Made by a program: the position numbers and the translations under genes
In this document: piece by piece, positions 25,901-33,620 of the stretch
Position numbering within the stretch: the first letter of the stretch is position 1
Layout of the letters: each line of letters opens with the position of its first letter
From: CAZGCA01 sp964524145
GTDB lineage: Bacteria > Hydrogenedentota > CAZGCA01
Assembly (NCBI GenBank): GCA_964524145.1
Contig: CAZGCA010000021.1
Location: 3,485 to 67,484, forward strand
Direction of reading: 5' to 3'
Length of the DNA stretch: 64,000 bases
Notes under the pieces: generated by a model
Told to the model about the DNA's origin: nothing
Databases searched by the model: none
What the model saw: the letters and a program-made list of their open reading frames with translations, nothing else

Positions 25901-26327
25901 ACTCTTGCGTGTTGTGGGTACAAGAGACAACATAACCCTGAAAGCCTTCCAGGCGTACTGCGGACTCCCCGGAAACCAGGGCTGGGCTGAAACGTTCGAG
26001 GATTTCTGGAGCTATCTCGCTGCCAGAGAAGGCCGGATCTGGTACAACGACACTATCCGGTTCGAACTCTGGTACGACGACACGTTCATGGGGTTTTCGT
26101 ACCGATGCCGCAGGTTTCTGGCCGAACGGCAGCGCATCCTTTCCGAATACCGGACTTGGGTCAAGAACATACGTGATGGCGCTGCCCAATTGACCATTAC
26201 CCACCCGGAATCCCAGGCTACAGGCGACGAACTTCGGCGAATGACTCACGCCATTCTCAGGAACCGGTACTATCTCGAGGGCGACTGGCGCGGCGAAACA
26301 CCCTTGCCGACGGGAGCGCTTCAATGA
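22965..26327 (+). CDS. CBM9-like / PD40 propeller / unknown module protein (1120 aa)
   Basis: An exported protein with a signal peptide (VFGFFLSLVLSIWVAV) and at least three parts. About 30-215 resembles the CBM9-like sugar-binding fold of exported proteins (LDGDVLNDSVWRELP, DDHWSVEMAIPWEVLG, WGLNILRDI). About 250-470 has TolB/PD40-type propeller blades (APRLSPDANRILFNS, AAWSPDGTGILFQ, PVCSPDGKTLAFQ). The remaining 600 residues match no family I know; part of it pairs with the next gene (VVPDRFSNDLVL versus VLPGEQLEDVLY, VLAGSKMWERP versus VLAGPAIWHKE). The C-terminal 230 residues are helical. The next gene overlaps by 4 nt (ATGA). Start chosen at the Met before the signal; one eight codons earlier is possible. 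Role unknown; surface glycan handling fits. Confidence 0.8.
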   Translation: MTGRNVFGFFLSLVLSIWVAVPIRAAEKDPAESKGYVCPFLAQAPELDGDVLNDSVWRELPVARGYRNLGTGQPSLKQTTFRLGYTLEALFVGVVCEEPDPDQLRADMADGERFLGEDALAVLFSPDNETMLLFAVNAIGSRTSSRTLKKWQAQLLLGDDHWSVEMAIPWEVLGAFPAQGKTWGLNILRDIPSQQDEEFSTWANLQYTFEEPENLGQLRFEPIEPDKREAIEGRIRNQTIREEILVYSRPRMGVLFQSEFSEDKIVYNQGAHVAPRLSPDANRILFNSVEGGEMGVWLVDRVGKEKERVCDGTQAAWSPDGTGILFQRGGRLVERVLASGEETVVSPEGCPPLAFPSYLLNGGIPGKDSGFRFVCTDETGQHVYLVASDGNQPLETLLEGDIRSAPVCSPDGKTLAFQDGAHIYLMDLATREVRQLTVEPGVQACPVWGADSRSLCYARAPSPFAEVSDICCVRIDSPQTVNLIERRVHPGFDWSGIPPQSARTTEVSGTHLTLWRKDGALGQTPGPDMLGSDEWKVVPEHSSPTPVDGSLAIENDWLILCVSGEGVFLVPKGQSAPAEPVALRVTDNQGMVTDEVADIHIVSNSGDSFKVKASFRVKGDRLLTSTIRVPRTRPFIEVLKDNGVGRIGVQADMDFAVVPDRFSNDLVLDSGILLSGAMTPLPQTPVMLGCLSDSGTMVLLATPLDTASFAVANSEDGKQLAAITAEPDAKSVVIAVLAGSKMWERPAFENDAGSMWHAKWKRPFYAEWRMAVRSKDAAYARMWNARDLGAVGGSSLPIDDRRVQQPETGVVYVWGRDVITPGTVLTPADILVDVWGIDGYRTRLDIEGIQGYRTAAVPVPFRDLVVHRPDWHPAMAHTDSGEFGVLDIIGSLFPTDTDGVRSLLRHLGDDALNMLRGLDDRIAEYERFLGDLGAFCQARTGEDPDGFLTTVSAKTNSLLEYGRNAHKTDIAEIDKALERLLRVVGTRDNITLKAFQAYCGLPGNQGWAETFEDFWSYLAAREGRIWYNDTIRFELWYDDTFMGFSYRCRRFLAERQRILSEYRTWVKNIRDGAAQLTITHPESQATGDELRRMTHAILRNRYYLEGDWRGETPLPTGALQ

Positions 26328-27997
26328 GAACTCATACGTTGTGCATCGGTTCGATAAGGCATGTACCGGTCCTGCTCGTTTTGTGTTGTGTGTCGGCTGT
26401 CGCCGACGCCGAGATGGTCCTGCACGACAACTGGGCTCGGGGCGGCGAGGTCTTCATCGAGGGTACCGGCTGGCGTGCCGCGTTCAGCAAGGCGGATGGT
26501 GCGGTCGTGCTTGCAGCCGGTGACCAAGCTGTGCGTATCGTTCCGTTTGATCGCGAGGGTTCCGAAGCGGATGGGATTGTATCGTGCGAAGCGGTCCCAA
26601 CGAACTCGAAGGATGAGACAGAAGTACGGGCTGTCTTCTCGGCGGGCGAGAAACGCCTGGAATCCTTGTTCCACCTTACGTACAAAGGGACTCTGCGAAT
26701 TACCCCCGGCCAATCGACGCACGGCGTCTTCGTCCGCAGCCCCATTGCGGTCGGTGTCTTGCCGGGCGAGCAGCTCGAGGACGTTTTGTACCGACCGGAA
26801 CGCTATCCCGATCTGCCGGAGGTACACGTGCCTGCTGAGAACTGGTTCGCCGGCCTGTTACAAGGGAACAACGGCATAGTGGCGTGTGCGTGGCCTGAAG
26901 GCGAACAGTCGCTCTCTCTCATGTTGGGAGGCGCCGGCGGTCCGGGACGTATGTTCGAGGCACTCAAGATCGTGCTGGACGGAAAAGACCTGTACCTGGA
27001 AGTGCTTGCTGGGCCGGCGATTTGGCACAAAGAAAAGCTTCAGTTGGGATATCTTGAGAGGGATGTCGTGATCGAATGGGAGAAACCGTTTCCCGCAACC
27101 TACAAGACCCAGCTTCTCTTGAAGGGAGAAACCACGACGCCCCGTACGTTCGTATTCCGGAACAGGCCCAACACGCAATGGCGACCGGAGATGGGAGAGT
27201 GCGCTTGGCCGGTCTGGTTTGAAGGCGATCGCGCGTGCTTACGACTTGGCAAGAAGATCCCTCCACGCGGTGATGCGATCATCTTCCCAATGGCCGACGG
27301 TGACAAGTCGCTTACGGGGTTCCTCCGTCGGACACCATTGGCGGGCATTATCGCGCGCCGAAACGAACGGGCGGAGTTGCCACAGGGTCCCAGGAACGCG
27401 CCGAACGTCGGGTTTGTCGCGTGTGGCGGCACGGGAGTTATGCGGAACACCATCTTCGCGTTGGGCTTGCAGAAGCGCGAGAAGGAGTTTCTGACGGAAT
27501 ACGCCGATTTTCTTGCGGACTATGTGACTATCGTCCAAACGAGACATGCCGGCTTCTTCAGGTCCATCGACGAGACCCGCAAGAAACTTGTTGCGTGGCT
27601 TGAAAAACAAAACAATCCCGAGGTTCACGAGTATCTTGAACAGATGAGTGTGCAGGCCGGTCGAGTCGAGGATGGACTCCGGCGAAAGATGGAACTGTAT
27701 GGTGCCAACACGCCGGAAGCACATATCGCTCACGCCGACCGCGCCGCCGACCGCCTCAAGGAACTCCTCGATACCGGGGACCCGGAGGTTTTCCCCGAGT
27801 GTAACGAACTTATAAACACCTTGAACATCCTTGCCTGGGGACATGCAGAGAGTGCCGGTATGCGGTTCAGCATGTTGGCCCGTGAGTGGGCGCAGAATGC
27901 GGCACTGGCGTGCGCCGACAATCCCGCGGCCTGTGAGTATGCCCGGGGCATACGCGCCTCGATCCGCGACGCACTCAACGGTGCCCCGCCCTGGTAG
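26324..27997 (+). CDS. Exported protein, paralogue of the preceding C-terminal module (557 aa)
   Basis: Signal peptide (HVPVLLVLCCVSAVADA) and then a beta-rich region (about 30-390) and a helical tail (about 395-557; FLTEYADFLADYVTIV, VHEYLEQMSVQAGR). I do not recognise a family. Shared landmarks with the preceding protein in the same order (VLPGEQLEDVL, VLAGPAIWHKE, WEKPFPATYKTQL, PRGDAIIFPMADG) show a tandem duplication in which the upstream copy also gained the sugar-binding and propeller parts. Start codon overlaps the upstream stop (ATGA), so production is coupled and near equal. The two may form a complex at the cell surface. No catalytic residues can be named. Confidence 0.72.
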   Translation: MRTHTLCIGSIRHVPVLLVLCCVSAVADAEMVLHDNWARGGEVFIEGTGWRAAFSKADGAVVLAAGDQAVRIVPFDREGSEADGIVSCEAVPTNSKDETEVRAVFSAGEKRLESLFHLTYKGTLRITPGQSTHGVFVRSPIAVGVLPGEQLEDVLYRPERYPDLPEVHVPAENWFAGLLQGNNGIVACAWPEGEQSLSLMLGGAGGPGRMFEALKIVLDGKDLYLEVLAGPAIWHKEKLQLGYLERDVVIEWEKPFPATYKTQLLLKGETTTPRTFVFRNRPNTQWRPEMGECAWPVWFEGDRACLRLGKKIPPRGDAIIFPMADGDKSLTGFLRRTPLAGIIARRNERAELPQGPRNAPNVGFVACGGTGVMRNTIFALGLQKREKEFLTEYADFLADYVTIVQTRHAGFFRSIDETRKKLVAWLEKQNNPEVHEYLEQMSVQAGRVEDGLRRKMELYGANTPEAHIAHADRAADRLKELLDTGDPEVFPECNELINTLNILAWGHAESAGMRFSMLAREWAQNAALACADNPAACEYARGIRASIRDALNGAPPW

Positions 27998-28023
27998 ATG
28001 GTAGCTGCGAAACGAGGAGTCAA

Positions 28024-28890
28024 ATGACCATGCCTGATGCCAATCGCCATACTGCGGCCATTATCGTATTCTCGGCTCTCGCGCTCCTGTACCCGGCCTT
28101 TTGCTACGGTGAAACAGATCCCGACTCCCCCAAGGAGATGACCACCGAATCGGGTGTGCAGATGGTCCTGCTTCCGGGAGGAACGTTCACTATGGGCGAC
28201 GAGAACGGCGAAGTCGACGAACCGCCTCATGAGGTTACCCTCGGACCGTTCGCAATCGACAAGCTCGAGGTCACCCAGGAGGAATACGAGCGTGTAATGG
28301 GAGACAACCCCTCGAAGGTGAAGGGTAAGAAAAATCCGGTCGAGCAGGTGCGCTGGTCCGACGCCGTGCGGTACTGCAACGAACGTTCGCGTCTCGAAGG
28401 GCTCGAGCCTGCCTACGACCTGAAGACATGGAGCTGCCGGTTCGAGGCCAACGGGTACCGCCTGCCGACCGAGGCGGAATGGGAATACGCCGCCCGCGCC
28501 GGGACCGCAACGTCGTACTCTTTCGGGGACTCGGAAGCCAAGCTTCAACAGCACGCGTGGTTCAAACCCAACGCTCGCGGGAAACCGCGGCCCGTCGGGC
28601 AACGCAGGCCCAACGCCTGGGGGCTCCACGACATGCACGGGAACGTCTGGGAATGGTGCAACGATTTCTACAAGGTCGACTACTACATCGAGACCGCTCA
28701 GAAAGACCCGAAAGGACCCGAATCGGGCGACAAGAAGGTATTGCGCGGCGGCTGCTGGAACTCGAATCCTGACGCGTGCCGGTCGGCATATCGTTACAAC
28801 GAGAACCCGGCGTACGCCGACGCATGTTTCGGCTACGATATCTACGGGTTCCGCTGCGTCCGCAGCTACCGAAACGGGTCGACCCAGTAA
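28024..28890 (+). CDS. FGE/SUMF1-domain exported protein lacking the Cys pair (288 aa)
   Basis: A signal peptide precedes a complete SUMF1 (formylglycine-generating-enzyme) domain: PGGTFTMGDENGE, YRLPTEAEWEYAARAG, GLHDMHGNVWEWCNDF and the C-terminal RGGCWNSNPDACRS. In true FGEs two cysteines five residues apart hold the copper (Cys336 and Cys341 in human SUMF1). Here the second is kept (Cys252) but the first position is Ser247, so sulfatase maturation by this protein is unlikely; it resembles the large group of SUMF1-fold binding proteins. GAGGAG before the ATG. It sits 26 nt after the paralogue gene and 15 nt before the SGNH gene, part of the same operon. Confidence 0.88.
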   Translation: MTMPDANRHTAAIIVFSALALLYPAFCYGETDPDSPKEMTTESGVQMVLLPGGTFTMGDENGEVDEPPHEVTLGPFAIDKLEVTQEEYERVMGDNPSKVKGKKNPVEQVRWSDAVRYCNERSRLEGLEPAYDLKTWSCRFEANGYRLPTEAEWEYAARAGTATSYSFGDSEAKLQQHAWFKPNARGKPRPVGQRRPNAWGLHDMHGNVWEWCNDFYKVDYYIETAQKDPKGPESGDKKVLRGGCWNSNPDACRSAYRYNENPAYADACFGYDIYGFRCVRSYRNGSTQ

Positions 28891-28905
28891 CAGTGGGGTC
28901 ATGAG

Positions 28906-30027
28906 GTGACTGGTTCGAAAAAGGAACGACCTGCCGCAATCGACGAGACGCCGTTCAGCTCAAACGCCGTCCGTCTCTCCGGCCGGCAGTGGGCTGTCGC
29001 CGTCGCGCTTGTTGTCGGGCTGTGCCTGTGCATCCCATGGATATGGCAGCGGGTCGAGGCGTTTGAGCCCGGGCCGGACTATCGCGTCCCCTACCCCCTG
29101 AGCAACGATTACTGGCTCTACGCGCGGTACTGTCGGCGCGTATCGGCTCAAGACAAGATACTCGTGATCGGCGACTCGGTCGTCTGGGGCGAATACGTGA
29201 CGCCACAGGACACGCTGGCCCGTCACCTCAGTCAACGTGCCGGCGGCGACCGGTTCGTCAACCTCGGCGTGAACGGCATTCATCCCGCGGCCATGGCCGG
29301 GCTCATCGCTTATTATGGCCGGGCCGTCTCAGGGCAGCACGTGCTCCTCCACTATAACCCGTTATGGATGAGCTCGAAACGGCACGACCTGCAAACCGAG
29401 AAAGAGGCCCGGTTCAACCATCCGAAACTCGTGCCGCAGTTCGTCCCGAGGATCCCATGCTACAAAGAGCCTTATGCCGACCGGATCGGCACGGTGATCG
29501 AGCGCTACCTTCCGTTCCGCGCGTGGACCAACCACCTCGCTGTCGCCTACTTCGACAACACAGACCTCCCCACGTGGGCGCGCGAGAACCCTTATGGAAA
29601 CCCGGTGAGCAAGGTTACGCTCGAACTCCCGCAGCCCGGAACGGATCTGCGACACAAACCTGTCGCGTGGACTGAAAGGGGGATAGAGCCCGTCAACTTC
29701 GAGTGGGTCGACCCGGCGACCTCGCTTCAGTGGCGCTTATTCCAGCGCACCGTCCGTACGCTGCTCGCCAGGAACAACCGCCTGTTCGTGCTGGTCGGCC
29801 CGTTCAACGAGCACATGATAGAACCGCAAAGCCTGGAAACCTACCGCGCCATCAAGCACACAATCGAAACATGGCTCGTGGAAGAGCAGATCCCGCATTA
29901 CGTTCCGCCGCCCTTGCCCACCGACCTCTATGCCGACGCAAGCCATCCCTTGGGCGAAGGATACGCCCGTATCGCCGAACAGATCTTCGCACTCGATTCG
30001 TTCAACGCGTTTGCGAAGGAAACGTAA
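28906..30027 (+). CDS. Membrane-anchored SGNH protein, possible AlgJ-type partner (373 aa)
   Basis: One N-terminal membrane helix (about residues 28-46, VAVALVVGLCLCIPW) places the rest outside the membrane. The SGNH blocks are present: GDSVVWGE with Ser91, NLGVNGIHP, and DASHPLGEGY with Asp344 and His347 as a full triad. Such anchored SGNH proteins finish O-acetylation of exopolysaccharides together with an MBOAT such as the one at 21439. The start is GTG at 28906 behind an AGGTG-poor context; an ATG 5 nt upstream is out of frame. Last gene of the operon; it converges on the sulfatase at 30109. Function as acetyltransferase rather than esterase is inferred from the MBOAT link. Confidence 0.8.
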   Translation: MTGSKKERPAAIDETPFSSNAVRLSGRQWAVAVALVVGLCLCIPWIWQRVEAFEPGPDYRVPYPLSNDYWLYARYCRRVSAQDKILVIGDSVVWGEYVTPQDTLARHLSQRAGGDRFVNLGVNGIHPAAMAGLIAYYGRAVSGQHVLLHYNPLWMSSKRHDLQTEKEARFNHPKLVPQFVPRIPCYKEPYADRIGTVIERYLPFRAWTNHLAVAYFDNTDLPTWARENPYGNPVSKVTLELPQPGTDLRHKPVAWTERGIEPVNFEWVDPATSLQWRLFQRTVRTLLARNNRLFVLVGPFNEHMIEPQSLETYRAIKHTIETWLVEEQIPHYVPPPLPTDLYADASHPLGEGYARIAEQIFALDSFNAFAKET

Positions 30028-30108
30028 GAAACCAATCCTTCTCCCGTGCTCGTAATCGTAATCGAAGAATCTATCGATGGCAGCCTGTTCGCTACGTTTC
30101 TTCTCGAG

Positions 30109-31530
30109 TTATGGCACGCCGTTCGGGTCATACTCCGGATTGAGTTCCGTCGGCACCGGCGCGTTTGTGCTTTTCCTCCAATCTTTCATGATCTCGTGGA
30201 GTTCGTCCACCTTGCCCGGCATCTTTCCCGCCAGGTTGGTGCGCTCGCCGATGTCTTCCCTGAGATTGTACAGTTCGAGCCCGCCGTCCTCGAAATACTC
30301 GTGCAGCTTCCAGTCGCCCAACCGGACGACCGTGCCGGGCCGCGTTCTAAACGCGGGATCTCTCGCTCCATCCATTTTACCTTGCAGATAGATCGGGAAA
30401 TGCCAAAAAAGCGGCCGCTCGGGAATTGTCCCGCCCGTCAACAGCGGGATCAGGTTCACTCCGTCAAGAACCTTGCCGTTCGGTTTCTTCGTCTCGACAA
30501 TCTCGAGAAACGTTGGATAGAAATCGATCCCGATAATCGGTGTGTCGCAGACCGTACCAGGTTTGACCCTGCCGGGCCACCGCACTATCGTTGGCTCTCG
30601 AATGCCGCCCTCGTAATAGCATCCCTTACCGCCCCGCAACGGCTCCATTGATGTTGTGCCCTTCACTCCGCCGTTATCCGAGAAGAAGACCACTACGGTG
30701 TTGTCGGCAATTCCGAGCTGGTCCAGTTTGTTCATGATTCTGCCGACACTCTGGTCGACGCTCTCGACCATCGCGGCATACCTCGGGTCGTGGTGCCCGA
30801 TCGACGGTTTCCTGTCCCGGTACTTCACCTGCATTTCGCGTTTCGACTGAATCGGGCTGTGCACGGCGTAATGCGGCAGGTAAAGAAAGAACGGCACATC
30901 CTTGTTCGTCTCGACAAACCTCAAAGCTTCATCGGTGAGCCGGTCGGTGAGGTATTCCCCTTTTGGCCCGTCCGGCATATCCGGGTTCTTGTACGGACTG
31001 AAGTAGCTGCGTGGATGGCCAGCCGTGTTGCCTCCGATGTTAACGTCGAACCCTTGGGTTTTCGGGTCGTCGCCGAGATGCCACTTGCCCATGCTCGCGC
31101 AGACATAGCCGGCGGACCTCAACGCTTCAGCAATCGACACGTTACTGTCGGCGAGCACGGTCGTGTTCTTTGTCGGAACAAGCTTGCGCAGTTTCGCCTC
31201 GCCGCGCTCCGAAGAGCCGACAGTATATATCCCATGCCGCGGCGTATACTGTCCCGACATGATACAAGCGCGGGTTGGAGCGCAGTTCGCGGCATTCGCA
31301 TACGCGTTCGTGAACACCATACCCTCGCGTGCAAGCGTGTCGATGTTCGGGGTGTCATAATACTCGCTTCCCATGAACCCCGCGTCGCGCCACCCCATGT
31401 CATCGATCAGGATGAAGACAACGTTAGGCCTCTGCGACGTTCTCTCAGCGGCAACGAACTGCGGCACAGCCAACGTCGCAGTGGCAAGCCCCACCCTCTT
31501 GATAAACCCGCGTCGGTTCAACATCTCCAT
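30109..31530 (-). CDS. Tat-exported arylsulfatase (473 aa)
   Basis: Sulfatase with Tat-like leader (NRRGFIKRVG), metal site LIDDMGWRDA (residues 41-50), formylglycine Cys83 in C-A-P-T-R, and second metal motif FSDNGGV. At 473 residues it is of usual length with no extra domain. Two start codons six bases apart (31530, 31524) are both served by GAGGAG and AAGGA; the first is listed. The upstream 60 nt hold no convincing promoter and run into the repeat unit that begins at 31594. It converges on the SGNH operon. Substrate unknown. Confidence 0.92.
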   Translation of the reverse strand: MEMLNRRGFIKRVGLATATLAVPQFVAAERTSQRPNVVFILIDDMGWRDAGFMGSEYYDTPNIDTLAREGMVFTNAYANAANCAPTRACIMSGQYTPRHGIYTVGSSERGEAKLRKLVPTKNTTVLADSNVSIAEALRSAGYVCASMGKWHLGDDPKTQGFDVNIGGNTAGHPRSYFSPYKNPDMPDGPKGEYLTDRLTDEALRFVETNKDVPFFLYLPHYAVHSPIQSKREMQVKYRDRKPSIGHHDPRYAAMVESVDQSVGRIMNKLDQLGIADNTVVVFFSDNGGVKGTTSMEPLRGGKGCYYEGGIREPTIVRWPGRVKPGTVCDTPIIGIDFYPTFLEIVETKKPNGKVLDGVNLIPLLTGGTIPERPLFWHFPIYLQGKMDGARDPAFRTRPGTVVRLGDWKLHEYFEDGGLELYNLREDIGERTNLAGKMPGKVDELHEIMKDWRKSTNAPVPTELNPEYDPNGVP

Positions 31531-31593
31531 TCCTTCGACTCCTCACAGAAACAGCACGCGACCGATCCCGTATCGCTCTAAAGTTCGACAATC

Positions 31594-31756
31594 GAGATTC
31601 TTCGCTGACGCTCAGAATGACAATATGAAACGGATCACGAGGTTGGTCAGGCGGAGCGCTCGGGTTTGCAGAACGCGTTCAACACATTCGTACGTGTGAA
31701 TGCATGATACACCGTTCACCGTCCACTCTGTCATTCTGAGCGTAGCGAAGAATCTC
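31594..31756. repeat. GATTCTTCGC-type repeat unit A (163 bp)
   Basis: Begins GAGATTCTTCGCTGACGCTCAG and ends with the inverted form (GTCATTCTGAGCGTAGCG onward, through AATCTC). The interior (ATATGAAACGGATCACGAGG, then GTGAATGCATGATACACC) is matched by unit B at 32066-32226. Unit A covers the last codons of the GIY-YIG gene. Terminal inverted repeats plus two copies flanking a nuclease suggest a mobile unit. Confidence 0.75.
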
Positions 31757-32021
31757 TCATATCATACCATTCCGTGCTCAGGTCTTCCCACCGGGGATTC
31801 ACCGACTCGATCAGAGCGATTTTCCTGGCTCGCAGCCATCCCTTGATTTGCTTCTCACGAGCGATGGCGGAACGAACATCCGTGGTCGTCTCGTAATACA
31901 CAAGCCGAGTGATGTTGTACTTGGCGGTAAACCCCGGCACGAGCTTGTTTTTGTGTTGGTAGACGCGCCGCTCAAGCTTGCCTGTGACGCCCGTGTACAG
32001 CGTCCGCGACTTGTTCGTCAT
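31731..32021 (-). CDS. GIY-YIG nuclease-domain protein (96 aa)
   Basis: Stand-alone GIY-YIG domain of the UvrC/Intron-endonuclease-like group: the YTGVT variant of the second motif half, TAKYNITRLVYYE, and the AIAREKQIKGWLRARKIALIE signature with its catalytic Arg and the following Glu of the family. The first tyrosine triplet is present as LYTG. These small proteins nick or cut DNA and often ride on mobile DNA. The final eight codons and the stop (RDSSLRSE) are encoded by the inverted end of repeat unit A, so the protein's tail is made of repeat sequence. A near copy of that repeat lies on the other side of the gene. An alternative is a chance passenger of a repeat-rich gap. Confidence 0.82.
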   Translation of the reverse strand: MTNKSRTLYTGVTGKLERRVYQHKNKLVPGFTAKYNITRLVYYETTTDVRSAIAREKQIKGWLRARKIALIESVNPRWEDLSTEWYDMRDSSLRSE

Positions 32022-32065
32022 GATATAGACAAAGTATTGCTTCGTACCCGTCGATCCTGGTTGCC

Positions 32066-32226
32066 GAGATTCTTCGCTTCGCTCAGAATGACAATATGAA
32101 ATGGATAACGAAGTTGCTTAGGGGGAGCGCCCGGTTTTGAGGAACTGGCTCAATACACCCCTGCGTGTGAATGCATAATACACCTTTCCCCCTCACCTTG
32201 TCATTCTGAGCGTAGCGAAGAATCTC
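32066..32226. repeat. GATTCTTCGC-type repeat unit B (161 bp)
   Basis: Same orientation and ends as unit A (31594-31756), interior about 75% alike by eye. Half-units with the same palindrome lie at 32255-32291 and 33536-33562. Confidence 0.75.
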
Positions 32227-32254
32227 GTTTTTGGGAATTGACTGTGGCGCTCAC

Positions 32255-32436
32255 GTAGATTCTTCGTGCCCTTCGGGCTCTCAGAATGACAGGTTATGCT
32301 GAAGACGATGACTAGGCAGTCTAGAGTCCAGAGTCTTGAGTCTGTAGTCTGTAGTCTGGAGTCCGGAGTCCATCGTTGCCCCTGAACCCTAAACCCGAAA
32401 CCCTGAACCCGAACCCCGAACCCCGAAACCCTGCCG
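32255..32436. repeat. Half-repeat plus AGTCT- and AACCC-type simple repeats
   Basis: After a palindromic half-unit (32255-32291) come degenerate AGTCT/AGTCC repeats (32318-32371) and CCCTAAACCC/CCCGAA repeats (32380-32432), ending at the stop of the next gene. No coding potential; slippage-derived sequence. Confidence 0.65.
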
Positions 32437-33411
32437 TCAGCTTCTCCAGGGGCGGGTCCTGGTGACGTTTGACAGGGCCTCCCTTGCGATACCGACGTCT
32501 TCGGCGATCTCGAAGTCGAACATGCCTGCAAGGATATGGTCGGCACCGTTCTTGAACACGTACTGAAACGCGTCTTTTGGCGGTATGGCACCTGCGGACA
32601 TCACCTTGAACGCGATCCAGGGTTTCTCGACACCTTTCATGAAGTCGATGACCTCTTTAGGATTGCTGCACCAGTATCCGGGTACCTCGTTGTGGGGTTT
32701 CTTCACTTCATCGGGTTTGGGCGCGCTGGGGTAGCGGTGGTGGTGGAGCGTCTTGATGTAGAAGTCGGCGTCGACGTTGTTCTTCTCGCATTCCATGACA
32801 ACCCTGAGGTCGTGCGCGCCGACTCCGGAAAGCAGGCCGTGCTCTTTGACGATACCGACTGCCTCGGCCATCAGGTCGACTTTGCGTTGCGCGACCAGTC
32901 CGTCCGCATGGACGCCCCAGAGATAGATCGCGTCAACACCGTCGTCTACAAGCTCCTGAACCTGTTTTCCGTAGGCTTCGAGTCCGGGTTCAATGGGCGC
33001 GGTCGGACATATGATCCACTGGATCTTCCCGCCGAGCTGGTACCGGTACTTCTTCAGTATGTCTATGACTCTGGGAACCGTGTGGACGGAGAGCGTGTTG
33101 ATCCCATGTTGCTCGGAGAGCGCCATCGTCTCTATAATCTTCTCTTCCGTGTTGTAGTGCGCGGTAAGGTTGTAGACGTACTGCAGGTCGCGGCTGTGTG
33201 TATAGTGTGTGAGCAGGTTGCCGCCCAACAACACGCGGCTCACCTGGAGGTTGCCGATCTTGCCCTGAGGGAGCGCGTCGCCCGCGGCCGGTTTGGGTCC
33301 AGCGTCCTGGGCGGACGCCTCGTTTCGGGTAGCGTGCAGGGACAGCGCAGCGGCTGCCGGGGTCAGGACGGAACCCTTGAGAAACGTCCGGCGATTCGTC
33401 TGTGATGACAT
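32437..33411 (-). CDS. Tat-exported aldo/keto-reductase-like TIM barrel (324 aa)
   Basis: A Tat signal (NRRTFLKGS, residues 6-14) is followed by a TIM barrel of the aldo/keto-reductase-like group: GNLQVSRVLLGGNLL near the start, MALSEQHGINTLSVH, VDAIYLWGVHADGLV and IAFKVMSAGAIPP. It lacks a visible nicotinamide-type catalytic Tyr/His arrangement that I can assign, so oxidoreductase activity is not certain. AAGGAAGG 5 nt before the ATG decides the start; an upstream Met 14 codons earlier lacks this. A likely extended -10 promoter lies at 33479-33487. The gene stops against simple repeats. Relatives in this phylum group appear with sugar-degradation genes; the role here is open. Confidence 0.75.
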   Translation of the reverse strand: MSSQTNRRTFLKGSVLTPAAAALSLHATRNEASAQDAGPKPAAGDALPQGKIGNLQVSRVLLGGNLLTHYTHSRDLQYVYNLTAHYNTEEKIIETMALSEQHGINTLSVHTVPRVIDILKKYRYQLGGKIQWIICPTAPIEPGLEAYGKQVQELVDDGVDAIYLWGVHADGLVAQRKVDLMAEAVGIVKEHGLLSGVGAHDLRVVMECEKNNVDADFYIKTLHHHRYPSAPKPDEVKKPHNEVPGYWCSNPKEVIDFMKGVEKPWIAFKVMSAGAIPPKDAFQYVFKNGADHILAGMFDFEIAEDVGIAREALSNVTRTRPWRS

Positions 33412-33478
33412 GGTTACCTTCCTTTCATCTCGTCTGCCACCCGGTTTCGACATAAGACCATTTCTACGTTACGGGACC

Positions 33479-33487
33479 ATTGTAGCA
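33479..33487 (-). promoter_or_regulatory. Extended -10 promoter for the TIM-barrel gene
   Basis: Minus strand TGC-TACAAT (33487-33479), about 65 nt before the ATG. The -35 region is not recognisable. Confidence 0.45.
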
Positions 33488-33620
33488 CAACCGGGCTGCG
33501 TTTTGCGCCTCGGCCGTTCGTGGTGTGTCGAAAACGAGATGCTTCGCCACGCTCAGAATGACAAGTGGAGGTTGTTGGCCGATCCTCAGAACGACGCGTG
33601 GCCCGATTTGGAATGAGAGA

